Positions 1 to 6,467 of a stretch of 14,200 nucleotides of DNA are shown here, one piece after another. The stretch is from contig JAFXOO010000446.1 in NCBI GenBank assembly GCA_017528675.1, positions 1-14,200 of the forward strand. The letters are read 5' to 3'. Position 1 is the stretch's first letter. Each line of letters opens with the position of its first letter. The DNA is from Oscillospiraceae bacterium. Lineage in GTDB: Bacteria; Bacillota; Clostridia; Oscillospirales; Ruminococcaceae. The translations under genes were made by a program, and so were the position numbers. The notes beneath the pieces are model-generated. The model was not told where the DNA came from. It ran no database searches and was given only the letters and a program-made list of their open reading frames with translations.

Positions 1-149
1 ACAGATGCGCAGTCAGATTTTTCGTCAGATTGTATAGAAATGACGCCGCTGGGCTGACGCCCAGCAAGGAATTTCTGTGCAAGATGACGGAAAAGATGCA
101 AGCAGATGTGCCGCCAAGCCGTCAGGCGGGCTTTGTGCGGTATTGCCTT
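1..149 (+). mobile_element. MITE-like dispersed element, left copy (5' end cut by the window)
   Basis: Bases 2-112 match 14090-14200 without gaps and with two mismatches (positions 13 and 57). Position 57 falls in the 4-nt loop of a perfect 7-bp hairpin (arms 48-54 and 59-65), so the difference leaves the stem intact. The right end, read on the minus strand, begins AAGGCAATACCGCACAAAGC. This is nearly the same as the left end of the other copy at 14062 (AAGGCAACACCGCACAGAGC), so the element has inverted termini. Combining the two copies gives a unit of about 176 bp with no coding capacity. The end lies 12 bp from the stop codon of the neighbouring gene. The MITE label is an inference from size, inverted ends and lack of a gene. 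Confidence 0.7.
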
Positions 150-161
150 ATAGGTTCTGGA

Positions 162-803
162 CTAAATGACCTTGTCCAGGGCCTGGGCTTCCTGGCGGAA
201 CACGGCTTCGAGATGGGCTGCGGTTTCCTGCGGATGGGCGATACCGGAGAAATAGGCTTTCAGATAGCGGTCAAAGCTCCGGACATACCCGCCGATCAGC
301 CTGCCGAGCTGCTCCTCCGTCACCCCCGGATCCCGGATACTCCGCTCCAGCCTGCCCGGTGAAATGCGGTAGACCGTTCCCTTCGCCGCCGGTACATAGC
401 GCTCCTCCAGCGCCGTCCACAGCCGGAAAAATTGCTCCAGCACATGCAGAAGTGCCGCATTCTGGGTTCTTAGCTGTACCCGCAGCTTTCCTGCACAGTT
501 CTGCTCCGGCATCCGGTACAGCTCCACGAAGTACTGCACCGTCGGCTTGTATTTGTAGTCGAGCCGGCTTTGTAAGGAGAGCATGTGTGCAGAGGTCTGG
601 TCGAGCACCCGGAACTGCCCCGCCAGTGTCTCCATCTGGGCAAAAACCGCCTGCATCCGCATTTCCGGTGTGACGCAGGACAAATGCTCCGCAAGGATCT
701 GGTTGATGAGATTCGAGCGGCTCGTGTGCAACTCATAGGCAAGCCGGTCCGCCGCCGCTACCACATCATCCGCCAGTACAAGGCTGTAGATACTTTTCTT
801 CAA
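162..803 (-). CDS. Ribbon-helix-helix (CopG/Arc-like) DNA-binding protein with uncharacterised C-terminal domain
   Basis: The N-terminus (MKKSIYSLVL, then a helix ending in TSRSNLINQILAEHL) has the strand-helix-turn-helix pattern of ribbon-helix-helix proteins, which bind operator DNA as dimers. Residues from about 45 to 213 form a mostly helical, arginine-rich region that I do not recognise. It may serve oligomerisation or partner binding. The start is chosen as TTG at 801-803, because the strong Shine-Dalgarno-like AGAAGG lies 8 nt upstream. A GTG at 810-812 is in frame but abuts that same site and would have no spacing. A consensus promoter lies at 1092-1120 with a leader of about 280 nt between. 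The gene ends just before the MITE-like element. Its target is unknown; regulation of a plasmid-like or mobile function is possible but unsupported. Confidence 0.75.
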   Translation of the reverse strand: MKKSIYSLVLADDVVAAADRLAYELHTSRSNLINQILAEHLSCVTPEMRMQAVFAQMETLAGQFRVLDQTSAHMLSLQSRLDYKYKPTVQYFVELYRMPEQNCAGKLRVQLRTQNAALLHVLEQFFRLWTALEERYVPAAKGTVYRISPGRLERSIRDPGVTEEQLGRLIGGYVRSFDRYLKAYFSGIAHPQETAAHLEAVFRQEAQALDKVI

Positions 804-812
804 GATGCTCAC

Positions 813-1085
813 CTTCTTTCACAGCAGGATTCTTAAGATTCAGTGCTTTCAGTCTGTCAAAAAACTATTTTACAGGGTTCGGGGCGGCAGCCCCGATCAG
901 GGTGCAGGGGGCGAAGCCCCCGCAAGATCGCCCTCCCCCCGAAGGGGGAGGTACCGCCGAACGGCGGCGGAGGGGGCGCTCCGCAGTGCGCCAGCACCAG
1001 AAAGCGGACTTTATCGGCAAGCTGGAAGTACTGATTGATTCAATGCATTCTTAATTTGCCAGTCATATTATTAACTTCTGGCTGC
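813..1085 (-). other. GC-rich hairpin array in the predicted 5' leader of the ribbon-helix-helix gene
   Basis: Four tight hairpins follow each other: 880-895 (CGGGGC/GCCCCG), 907-921 (GGGGGC/GCCCCC), 932-951 (CCTCCCCC/GGGGGAGG) and 954-967 (CCGCC/GGCGG). Read on the minus strand, the third closes with C-TTCG-G, the very stable UUCG tetraloop. This fits transcription of that strand. No ORF with a plausible ribosome site occurs here. The hairpins may be a dispersed intergenic repeat or may influence expression of the downstream gene. Confidence 0.55.
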
Positions 1086-1091
1086 AATTTT

Positions 1092-1120
1092 ATTCTATCA
1101 CGGATTTAAGAATTTGTCAA
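1092..1120 (-). promoter_or_regulatory. Consensus vegetative promoter for the ribbon-helix-helix gene
   Basis: On the minus strand TTGACA (1115-1120) is followed by exactly 17 bp and TAGAAT (1092-1097). This is close to a perfect housekeeping-sigma promoter. It points to the gene starting at 803, so the transcript carries a leader of roughly 280 nt. Confidence 0.8.
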
Positions 1121-1367
1121 GCGGATTATTAAAATTTCACACAAGTTTCACAATGGTTTTTTTTGGGGGGCTTGCAGCCCCCCTGCCTATGCATTTTATG
1201 GGGCGGATGCACCGCCCCCCTGCCCAGAGGGTGCCCTCGCCGGCACCCTCTGGACTCCTGGGCGGCAGGGTTGCACCCTGCACCGGCTTTGGGTGCAGTT
1301 GGGAGTTGCAACGCATGCTGCCGCTTCGACCGCTCCTTGCGGAGCGGCGGCGGAGTACCCGGTTCAT

Positions 1368-1469
1368 GGTGCAGTTTATGGCATAGGCAGCCTACGGGCA
1401 GAAACGGTTTGTCGCATCGCTGCGCTCGCTCCTTACAGGATTGGCGGTGGAAAGAGAATAAACTGCACC
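1368..1469. repeat. Small inverted-repeat element, 12-bp perfect ends
   Basis: GGTGCAGTTTAT at 1368-1379 is the exact reverse complement of 1458-1469, with 78 nt between. The bases just outside are also similar (GTTCAT on the left, GTTTCAT read inward from the right). The interval has no ORF of note. It could be a very short non-autonomous element or a long hairpin. Confidence 0.4.
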
Positions 1470-1597
1470 GTACTATGAAACACCAGAAAACGACACAGGA
1501 GCAGCTTTAGCTGCGATGTGCTAAGATGCATAACAATGCCCCCTTTGCTGTAAGGCATTGGGGGCATGTGGTCGGTGAAACAGTGCACCGTAATCCT

Positions 1598-1647
1598 CGA
1601 AGCAAATCGCCAGCGGGGGCTCCCCGCCGAAGCAACTCACCAGCGGG
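1598..1647 (+). repeat. Two 20-bp direct repeats, 30-bp period
   Basis: CGAAGCAA-N-TC-N-CCAGCGGG occurs at 1598-1617 and 1628-1647, with differences only at the two N positions. A 10-bp spacer separates the copies. Two copies do not make a CRISPR array, and no cas gene is present. Confidence 0.55.
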
Positions 1648-1660
1648 CGTCGCCCACAAA

Positions 1661-1689
1661 ATTAAAAACACCCGACTCACGTCGGATGT
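1661..1689 (-). terminator. Rho-independent terminator, minus strand
   Basis: On the minus strand a 9-bp stem (ACATCCGAC at 1689-1681 with GTCGGGTGT at 1676-1668, loop GTGA) is followed by a short T run. One U-G pair forms only on the minus-strand RNA, which favours that direction. No minus-strand gene ends just upstream, since the lipoprotein operon already has a terminator at 2152-2185. It may stop read-through or an unrecognised transcript. Confidence 0.5.
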
Positions 1690-1843
1690 TTTCATAAAGA
1701 GGAAGGTAAAAATGTACAGCTTATTCCTGAGCTGTCGCTCATCTGCACTGCAAGCTGTCACTTTTTGAAAAGAAGCTCTTTAACTGGAGCTTTCGCTCCA
1801 CTGCGCTATAATTAAAGAACTTAACTTTTCTACAGCATTGATG

Positions 1844-1934
1844 CAATTCCATTTTTTCGGCAGGATTTCACCCGGACTATCCAGAAGCATTTGAGAGGGG
1901 AAACTTCTGTAGTACGATCCTGCTGATGGGATTG
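1844..1934 (+). ncRNA. Candidate structured RNA with three nested helices
   Basis: Three nested stems can form: CAATTCC (1844-1850) with GGGATTG (1928-1934), CGGCAGGAT (1858-1866) with ATCCTGCTG (1917-1925), and CAGAAG (1882-1887) with CTTCTG (1904-1909). The internal loops between the second and third stems are asymmetric (15 and 7 nt). The two imperfect pairs (1848 with 1930, 1859 with 1924) are G-U on plus-strand RNA but A-C on the minus strand, so the plus strand is the likely RNA. A TATAAT lies upstream at 1807-1812 but without a good -35. No plus-strand gene follows, so a cis-acting riboswitch is doubtful. I match it to no known class. Confidence 0.35.
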
Positions 1935-2150
1935 TATCTGCTGTTTTCACTATTTTACTCGATTTCGCCCCTCATTTCAATAGCTATTTATATTTAATAC
2001 TATATTTTTATCTCATTAAACCGGTCATTTTTCGAGAAAAGTACGGTTTAATCCGATATAAGTATGAATATTTTGTTAAATCAAGACAATTCACTACCAG
2101 TTCATATTTAATTCATTTATCGACATTCCCAAATGATTTCCACAATTGCA
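1935..2150. other. AT-rich intergenic stretch with one long hairpin
   Basis: The base composition drops sharply to AT-rich. A hairpin pairs ATTAAACCG (2015-2023) with CGGTTTAAT (2044-2052), with an inner TTTTC/GAAAA pairing. It could be the end structure of a plus-strand transcript or an operator. No gene is visible. Confidence 0.4.
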
Positions 2151-2151
2151 G

Positions 2152-2185
2152 AAAAATTCCGCTGCGGTGCACTGTCCGCAGCGGA
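2152..2185 (-). terminator. Rho-independent terminator of the polyphosphate/lipoprotein operon
   Basis: On the minus strand a perfect 10-bp stem (TCCGCTGCGG with CCGCAGCGGA, arms 2176-2185 and 2158-2167, 8-nt loop) runs directly into AATTTTT. It begins 18 nt after the stop codon of the lipoprotein gene. Confidence 0.85.
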
Positions 2186-2203
2186 GCTTCCGGGATGACG
2201 TTG

Positions 2204-3601
2204 TTAATCGTTTTCCTGATTTTCCGGTTCCTGTTCCGGCTGTTCCTCCTGGGATTCCGGGTTCTCCGGTTCTTCGTGGCTTTCCTCGGCGGGCTTCTTT
2301 TCTGCCGATGCCGAAGCATTCATTCCGCTGACGGTGTATTCCTCTCCGTACTGCGCATCATTGCCGTACACTGTGAACTGCATGCCGTCACAGATATCCG
2401 GGGTTGACACAAAGACCGTATTGAACGCATAGGGGGAGGATTCCCGCATGAGCTGATTGCCGTTGCCGGTGACGGAGGCTGTACTCCCGGCATCGAGCCC
2501 CGGCGAGAACCGGAACGCAATGCTTCGCTGGGTCGAGCTTCCGCTGTCCGGCTCGGTCACGCCGCAGCCGAGTGCATAGACCCAGCCGCCGGTCATCGTG
2601 AAGGCGCCGTCGCTGTGCAGGGCGCTCTTGTTCTCCTTCGGGCCGCCGATGATCCACATGGAGCCGCCCTCGATATGCAGTGTGCCCTTGGACTTCATGC
2701 CGTTGGTCTGGCCGGTGACATGGAGCGTGCCGCCGGTGACGGTGATGTCATCGTTCGCCATCATGCCGGACTTCACCGCATTCACTGTAATATCGCCGTT
2801 TTTGATGACAATATCATCATCCGAGGAAATGCCGTGGCCGACATTGCCGTTGACCCGCAGCGTGCCGGCGCCCTTGATTTCCAGTGTATCATTCGAGGTG
2901 ATGGTGCCGTCATGCACACCGCCGCCGTCATTGAGCTCGTTGTAGGTGCCCTCGATGAGGGTGATGGTCAGGCGCTTGGCATCGGTGCAGAGGATGGCGG
3001 GGCCGTCCGGGTTGCTGATGTTGACGCCGTTGAGTTTGAGCTTGACCTTCTCGGTGGTGTTGACCTCGACCATGCCATTGCGGGAGCCGCTCAGAATATA
3101 GGTGCCGGAGCCGGTGATGCGGATGGTTCCGCCGTCAACCGTGATCCCCTCGCCTTCATAACTGCCGCTGCCCAGATCAATCACGCCGGAGACTGTTTTC
3201 TCCTCCGTGGATGCCTCTGTGACAGTCTGGGTGGTGGTGGCAGCGGTGGTGGTGGATTTTGCATTCCGGTTCGTGGACTTCGGGTTGGCGGTGGTGGCAG
3301 CGGAAGATCCGGTATTTCTGACCGATGCGGCTGTCGTTGCAGTGACGGCGCTGGTCCGGGCAGGCGCCGTTGTCTCTGCGGGGGCAGTCGTACTGCTGCC
3401 ACGGACGGTGATGCTGCCAAGGTCGATAGGCGCATCGTCGTCGCTCTCGTCCTCCTCATCCTCCTGTTCTGCCTCAGAAACAGATGCCGTTGTCTCGGTT
3501 GTTGTTTCAGTTACGGACTCCTTCTGCCTGCCGCATGCCGTAAAAGCGGTGCAGCACGCTGCGGCAATCAGAAGGCAGGCGATGCGTTGTGCGTTTTTCA
3601 T
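2204..3601 (-). CDS. Carbohydrate-binding lipoprotein, Cthe_2159-like right-handed beta-helix domain
   Basis: This 465-residue protein starts with a lipoprotein signal peptide: a basic start, a hydrophobic core to about residue 20 and a lipobox-like FTAC with Cys23 as the predicted lipidated residue. Residues 27-136 are a Thr/Ser/Ala linker with an acidic patch (48-56), as expected for crossing the cell wall. Residues about 138-430 show repeated short strands with GG/TG turns (ITVDGGTIRI, LEIKGAGTLRV, DITVTGGTLHV). This fits the Cthe_2159 family of calcium-dependent, pectate-lyase-like folds known to bind cellulose and polygalacturonate. No catalytic role is evident. Residues 434-465 are a Glu/Pro-rich tail. 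The start has AGGAGG 8 nt upstream. It is the last gene of a three-gene operon and would sit outside the membrane, while its partners are membrane and cytoplasmic proteins. Confidence 0.85.
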   Translation of the reverse strand: MKNAQRIACLLIAAACCTAFTACGRQKESVTETTTETTASVSEAEQEDEEDESDDDAPIDLGSITVRGSSTTAPAETTAPARTSAVTATTAASVRNTGSSAATTANPKSTNRNAKSTTTAATTTQTVTEASTEEKTVSGVIDLGSGSYEGEGITVDGGTIRITGSGTYILSGSRNGMVEVNTTEKVKLKLNGVNISNPDGPAILCTDAKRLTITLIEGTYNELNDGGGVHDGTITSNDTLEIKGAGTLRVNGNVGHGISSDDDIVIKNGDITVNAVKSGMMANDDITVTGGTLHVTGQTNGMKSKGTLHIEGGSMWIIGGPKENKSALHSDGAFTMTGGWVYALGCGVTEPDSGSSTQRSIAFRFSPGLDAGSTASVTGNGNQLMRESSPYAFNTVFVSTPDICDGMQFTVYGNDAQYGEEYTVSGMNASASAEKKPAEESHEEPENPESQEEQPEQEPENQEND

Positions 3602-3698
3602 AGGCGGAACCTCCTGTCATTGTCAATTCTTCACACCATCAGGCCTTCGCCTGATACAGCAAGGCTCCGGGCAGATTTCACTGTCCGGATTGCCTTGT
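3602..3698 (-). other. Intercistronic double hairpin
   Basis: Two hairpins fill the gap between the DUF4956 and lipoprotein genes. At 3660-3697 CAAGGC/GCCTTG encloses CCGG/CCGG and CAG/CTG, and at 3638-3655 ATCAGGC pairs with GCCTGAT. Neither has a T run, so they are more likely mRNA stability or processing elements than terminators. Confidence 0.5.
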
Positions 3699-4409
3699 TC
3701 AGGATTCATAGATCTTGTCATCATACTTGAACAGCGTCAGCGTCACGGTCATATTGCCGTTGAGCGTGCGCAGTTCGTCGATCATTTTCTTCTGCTCCAC
3801 ATTCTGCGGGAGGCGGATGCTGTAGATGCAGTCGAACATAGAGCCGAAATTCGTGGTTTTGACACGGCGCAGTCTCCAGTAGGTGCAGTACTTGTTGAGC
3901 ACTGCGTCAAACAGGCCGTCGTAGTTCAGGTTCTCCGGAATGGCGATCTTGAGCGTCATGTCGCTTGCCCTGGGAGCGGCATAGTTGAGGAAGCTCAGCA
4001 CAAAGAGCACAGCCGCCATCAGGACGAAGAAGATGACTGCATACGCAATATAGCCCATACCGGTGACAACGCCGAGCGCCATCGACAGAAAGACATAACC
4101 GATGTCCTTCGGGTCCGCTGCCACGCTGCGGTAACGGATCAGGCCGAAAATACCGGCAATCGCAATACCGCCGATCAGGTTAATGAGCATCAGCAGCACA
4201 CAGACAATGGGCGGGAGCATGATGAGGGTCACCGCATAGCTCTGGGCAAAGCCCTCCTTCCTGTGCGTGAACATATACACCAGGCTCATGCCAAAGCCCA
4301 TCACCAGCGAGACAAGCAGACAGATGAGGAAGGTGCCTGTGCTGACTGTGCTGGCTGCGCCGTAGACGGCGTCCGATTCGGTGAGGATGGATTCAAAGAG
4401 GGTATTCAT
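3699..4409 (-). CDS. DUF4956 family membrane protein
   Basis: The product has 236 residues. Hydrophobic segments at about 27-47, 58-90, 104-120 and 121-141 predict four or so membrane helices, followed by a soluble C-terminal domain of about 90 residues. The central segment with FGLIRYRSVAADPKDIGY is characteristic of the DUF4956 family. Members of this family are commonly found beside VTC-type polyphosphate polymerase genes, as here. The ATG at 4407-4409 is chosen because AGGAAG lies about 7 nt upstream; a TTG two codons earlier would be too close. A role as the membrane partner or channel of the polymerase is a neighbourhood inference, not shown by the sequence. Confidence 0.85.
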   Translation of the reverse strand: MNTLFESILTESDAVYGAASTVSTGTFLICLLVSLVMGFGMSLVYMFTHRKEGFAQSYAVTLIMLPPIVCVLLMLINLIGGIAIAGIFGLIRYRSVAADPKDIGYVFLSMALGVVTGMGYIAYAVIFFVLMAAVLFVLSFLNYAAPRASDMTLKIAIPENLNYDGLFDAVLNKYCTYWRLRRVKTTNFGSMFDCIYSIRLPQNVEQKKMIDELRTLNGNMTVTLTLFKYDDKIYES

Positions 4410-4459
4410 AATCAATCTTCCTTTCTATATCTGTGTTCTCTCATTCATACGGCATGCGG

Positions 4460-5311
4460 TTACGGAAAAGCGACGCCGCCTTTGAGAATAAAGCCGGGAT
4501 TGTCGGTTTTCCGGATGACGGGCTGCTTTGCGGCGGCAGCGGGTCTTGCCGGTGCCGGTGCTTCACTTTCCCGGAAGTGGGTCCGGAGATAGAGCTCATT
4601 GCGGACATGCCTTGCATAGGCGGTTCCGTATTTGGAAAAACTGACCTTGTAGATCTGAAGCTCCGAGAGCTTCTGGGAAAGCCACAGCGGCATGGCGTCT
4701 GCAATCTTGACCTCCATCAGTCTCTGGTTGGGGGCAATGATCTGTGCGCCGTAGCTGGGGGATGCCAGCGAGAGATCGTACCGCCGCTCGGTGATCTCAC
4801 GGTCAAAGGTAAGCCGGAAGTCCGGGTCATCCTTCCCGAAGAACGCAGAGCGCTGATAGCTGATGTACTGCTTCGGCTTCACGGGGTAGTTTTGCAGGAA
4901 GATGTCCAGCTCCGAGAAAATCTGCCGTTGCAGGTACTTGCTGAGATCAACCGGCTTCTTGCGCTGCATCAGGTAGGCATCGGATTCCTCAAGCGTCATG
5001 GTCACACGGCGCTTTGTCACAATGCCGCCGACCTTCTTCTTGATCTCCAGAAACACCTTGTCCGACGGTGCCGCAGGAGAAAAATAGCTGCGCAGCCGGA
5101 TCTTTTCCTTGTAGTAGGGCTTTTCGAGCGATGTCCGGATCAGGTAGTCATCCGGAGTGTCATAGTACAGATTATAGATACCGTATTCCTTGCCGTCAAC
5201 GCAGAAAGGATCCGCATCCATGTACTTATGGAGTTCGCTGAGCAGTGCTTCATACTGTTCCAGACTCAGCATGAACTTGATTTCTTTTCTCATAAAAGTA
5301 CTGATTGCCAT
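4460..5311 (-). CDS. VTC domain-containing polyphosphate polymerase
   Basis: The 283-residue protein carries the charged tunnel motifs of VTC domains (triphosphate-tunnel fold). They are RKEIK near residues 8-12, IYNLYYDTPD at 45-54, KIRLRSY at 70-76, FLEIKKK at 87-93, TKRR at 99-102, SYQRSAF at 151-157, LTFDREI at 167-173, MEVKI at 199-203 and SKYGTAY at 226-232. In the yeast VTC complex this fold makes polyphosphate from ATP with Mn or Mg. The same activity is the likely function here, probably at the inner membrane face with the DUF4956 protein. The last 35 residues are an Ala/Pro-rich tail. AAGGAGC lies about 8 nt before the ATG. It is the first gene of the operon, with 50 bp before the next gene. 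Confidence 0.88.
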   Translation of the reverse strand: MAISTFMRKEIKFMLSLEQYEALLSELHKYMDADPFCVDGKEYGIYNLYYDTPDDYLIRTSLEKPYYKEKIRLRSYFSPAAPSDKVFLEIKKKVGGIVTKRRVTMTLEESDAYLMQRKKPVDLSKYLQRQIFSELDIFLQNYPVKPKQYISYQRSAFFGKDDPDFRLTFDREITERRYDLSLASPSYGAQIIAPNQRLMEVKIADAMPLWLSQKLSELQIYKVSFSKYGTAYARHVRNELYLRTHFRESEAPAPARPAAAAKQPVIRKTDNPGFILKGGVAFP

Positions 5312-5691
5312 AGTAACTGCTCCTTTCGATGGATTTCCGGGGCTGCCGGATTGTTCCGTTCTCTGATTGTAATTCTATTATAAAGCCGTCTTCTTAAACG
5401 AATCTTAAAGCAACTAAATTTTCCGGAATTTTTTGAGTCTTTCAAAACGGCTGTATTACGCCGGATACAAATACGCCCAGCAGTCCTTTGCCGGATTTCA
5501 GAAGCATTACACACAGCTTTCACACAGTTTTCCCAGACCGCTTCCCGTCTTCGGCAGTATCCGACACAGGGGATGTGCTACAATAGAAGCAGGGGGAGCC
5601 TGACCTGTCCCGCAGACGCAGACAGGGATCGTTCTTGCTTCCCCGCAGACGCTCTGTCTGACATCAAGAACCACAAAGGAAGGGAACCAAC
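5312..5691. other. Divergent intergenic region between the polyphosphate operon and the sigma-factor operon
   Basis: No gene is visible. The minus-side promoter with two direct repeats is at 5377-5409. The plus side carries TACAAT at 5579-5584, with TCCGACA at 5560-5566 (one mismatch to the Spo0A box TTCGACA) and AGGGGAT at 5568-5574. The plus leader holds two copies of CCGCAGACGC (5630-5639 and 5643-5652). These lie within competing hairpins: CCTGTC with GACAGG (5624-5629 and 5640-5645 region) and CAGAC with GTCTG (5646-5660 region). Confidence 0.45.
5377..5409 (-). promoter_or_regulatory. Response-regulator-type promoter of the polyphosphate operon
   Basis: On the minus strand the -10 is TATAAT (5377-5382). 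The sequence 17 bp upstream has no recognisable -35. Instead TTTAAGA occurs twice (5403-5409 and 5392-5398), exactly 11 bp apart and overlapping the -35 position. Tandem 6-7 bp repeats with an 11-bp period at a weak -35 are typical of activation by OmpR/PhoB-family regulators. PhoP/PhoB itself would suit a polyphosphate gene, but the regulator's identity is an inference. Confidence 0.5.
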
Positions 5692-6024
5692 ATGCAAATC
5701 CAGTACAACACAGAAAACGCCTGTCTCACCGTCCGGCTTGACGGTGAAATCGACCACCATTCCAGCAATGCACTGCGGGCGGAGGTCGATGCCGCCATTT
5801 ATGCGCACCTGCCGCAGGAGCTTGTCTTTGACTTCCGGAATGTCAGCTTCATGGACAGCTCCGGCATCGGGCTCATCATGGGGCGCTACAAAATCCTACA
5901 GCCGCTCGGCGGGCAGATTGTCCTGCAAGACCCCGCACCGCACATCGGCAGAGTGCTCCGGCTTGCCGGAATGGAGCGCCTTGCCGCTATCCGCAACACG
6001 CCTGTAAAGGAGGCTGTACAATGA
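5692..6024 (+). CDS. spoIIAA: Anti-sigma factor antagonist, STAS domain (SpoIIAA/RsbV type)
   Basis: The 110-residue STAS protein contains the key segment MDSSGIG (54-60). The second Ser (57) corresponds to the serine that is phosphorylated by the anti-sigma kinase in SpoIIAA. Unphosphorylated, such proteins bind the anti-sigma factor and release the sigma factor. AGGAAGG lies about 8 nt before the ATG. The stop overlaps the start of the next gene by 4 bp (ATGA), implying translational coupling. Gene order antagonist, kinase, sigma matches both spoIIA and the sigB module. SpoIIA is favoured because clostridia use it for forespore sigma-F, but this is not proved by the sequence. Confidence 0.88.
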   Translation: MQIQYNTENACLTVRLDGEIDHHSSNALRAEVDAAIYAHLPQELVFDFRNVSFMDSSGIGLIMGRYKILQPLGGQIVLQDPAPHIGRVLRLAGMERLAAIRNTPVKEAVQ

Positions 6025-6467
6025 AAATCCTCAACGAATTCCGCTGCGTATTTCCTGCCGATTCCGCCAACGAGGCGCTTGCCAGGGCGGCGGTTTCGGC
6101 ATTCCTCATTCCTGCCGACCCGACTGCGCAGGAGCTTGCCGATCTGCGCACGGTCATCTCGGAGGCGGTGACCAATGCCATTGTCCACGGCTACCGGGAA
6201 AACACCGGCGAAGTCGGCATTGTGCTGCGGATGCTGCCGGAGCGGACGCTCTACATCCGGGTCACGGACAAGGGCTGCGGCATCACGGACATCCCGAAGG
6301 CGATGGAGCCGCTGTATACCTCTGCGCCGGAGGAGGACAGGGCGGGGCTCGGCTTCGCCATCATGCAGACCTTCACGGACTCGCTGCATGTACGCAGTGC
6401 GCCGGGGAAGGGCACTGTCCTGACGATGCGGCGCCGTCTGGGGAATGACCATGCGGAAGAAGCCTGA
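6021..6467 (+). CDS. spoIIAB: Anti-sigma factor / serine kinase (SpoIIAB/RsbW type)
   Basis: The 148-residue GHKL ATPase is close in length to SpoIIAB (146). The N box is SEAVTNAIVHGY, with Glu48 and Asn52 as catalytic and Mg-binding residues. The G1 box is DKGCGI (83-88) and the G2 segment is GLGFAIM (109-115). Such proteins hold the sigma factor inactive and phosphorylate the STAS partner. The gene overlaps its upstream neighbour by 4 bp and the sigma gene by about 23 bp, so the three products are probably made in linked amounts. Confidence 0.88.
   Translation: MKILNEFRCVFPADSANEALARAAVSAFLIPADPTAQELADLRTVISEAVTNAIVHGYRENTGEVGIVLRMLPERTLYIRVTDKGCGITDIPKAMEPLYTSAPEEDRAGLGFAIMQTFTDSLHVRSAPGKGTVLTMRRRLGNDHAEEA

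Larger units (their letters stand above)
1121..1660. other. Gene-free intergenic region rich in hairpins and short repeats
   Basis: I see no gene here. Hairpins are dense: 1165-1183, 1200-1218, 1224-1253 (12-bp stem, 6-nt loop), 1265-1281, 1330-1347 and 1501-1514. A 12-bp inverted repeat pairs 1368-1379 (GGTGCAGTTTAT) with 1458-1469 (ATAAACTGCACC). Two 20-bp direct repeats lie at 1598-1617 and 1628-1647. Open frames across this stretch lack ribosome sites and follow from the GC-rich hairpins. Confidence 0.6.

Noticed and set aside
855..885. Second promoter for the ribbon-helix-helix gene (TTGACA on the minus strand near 856-861)
   Set aside because: No acceptable -10 lies 16-18 bp downstream, whereas 1092-1120 is near consensus.
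1163..1510. Open frame of 115 codons through the hairpin-rich region
   Set aside because: It runs through palindromic GC-rich DNA, has no ribosome site and gives a Trp/Cys/Arg-rich translation typical of non-coding GC-rich sequence.
1598..1647. Possible CRISPR array
   Set aside because: Only two 20-bp copies with a 10-bp spacer occur, spacers are too short, and no cas genes are present.
1711..1767. Short 18-codon ORF (MYSLFLSC...) preceded by AGAGGAAGG
   Set aside because: The ribosome site is good, but the peptide is very short, no promoter is evident, and nothing shows that it is conserved.
2615..4592. Long plus-strand open frames opposite the lipoprotein, DUF4956 and VTC genes
   Set aside because: They are mirror frames of well-supported minus-strand genes. 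Their translations are low-complexity, they have no ribosome sites, and the minus-strand proteins show clear family motifs.
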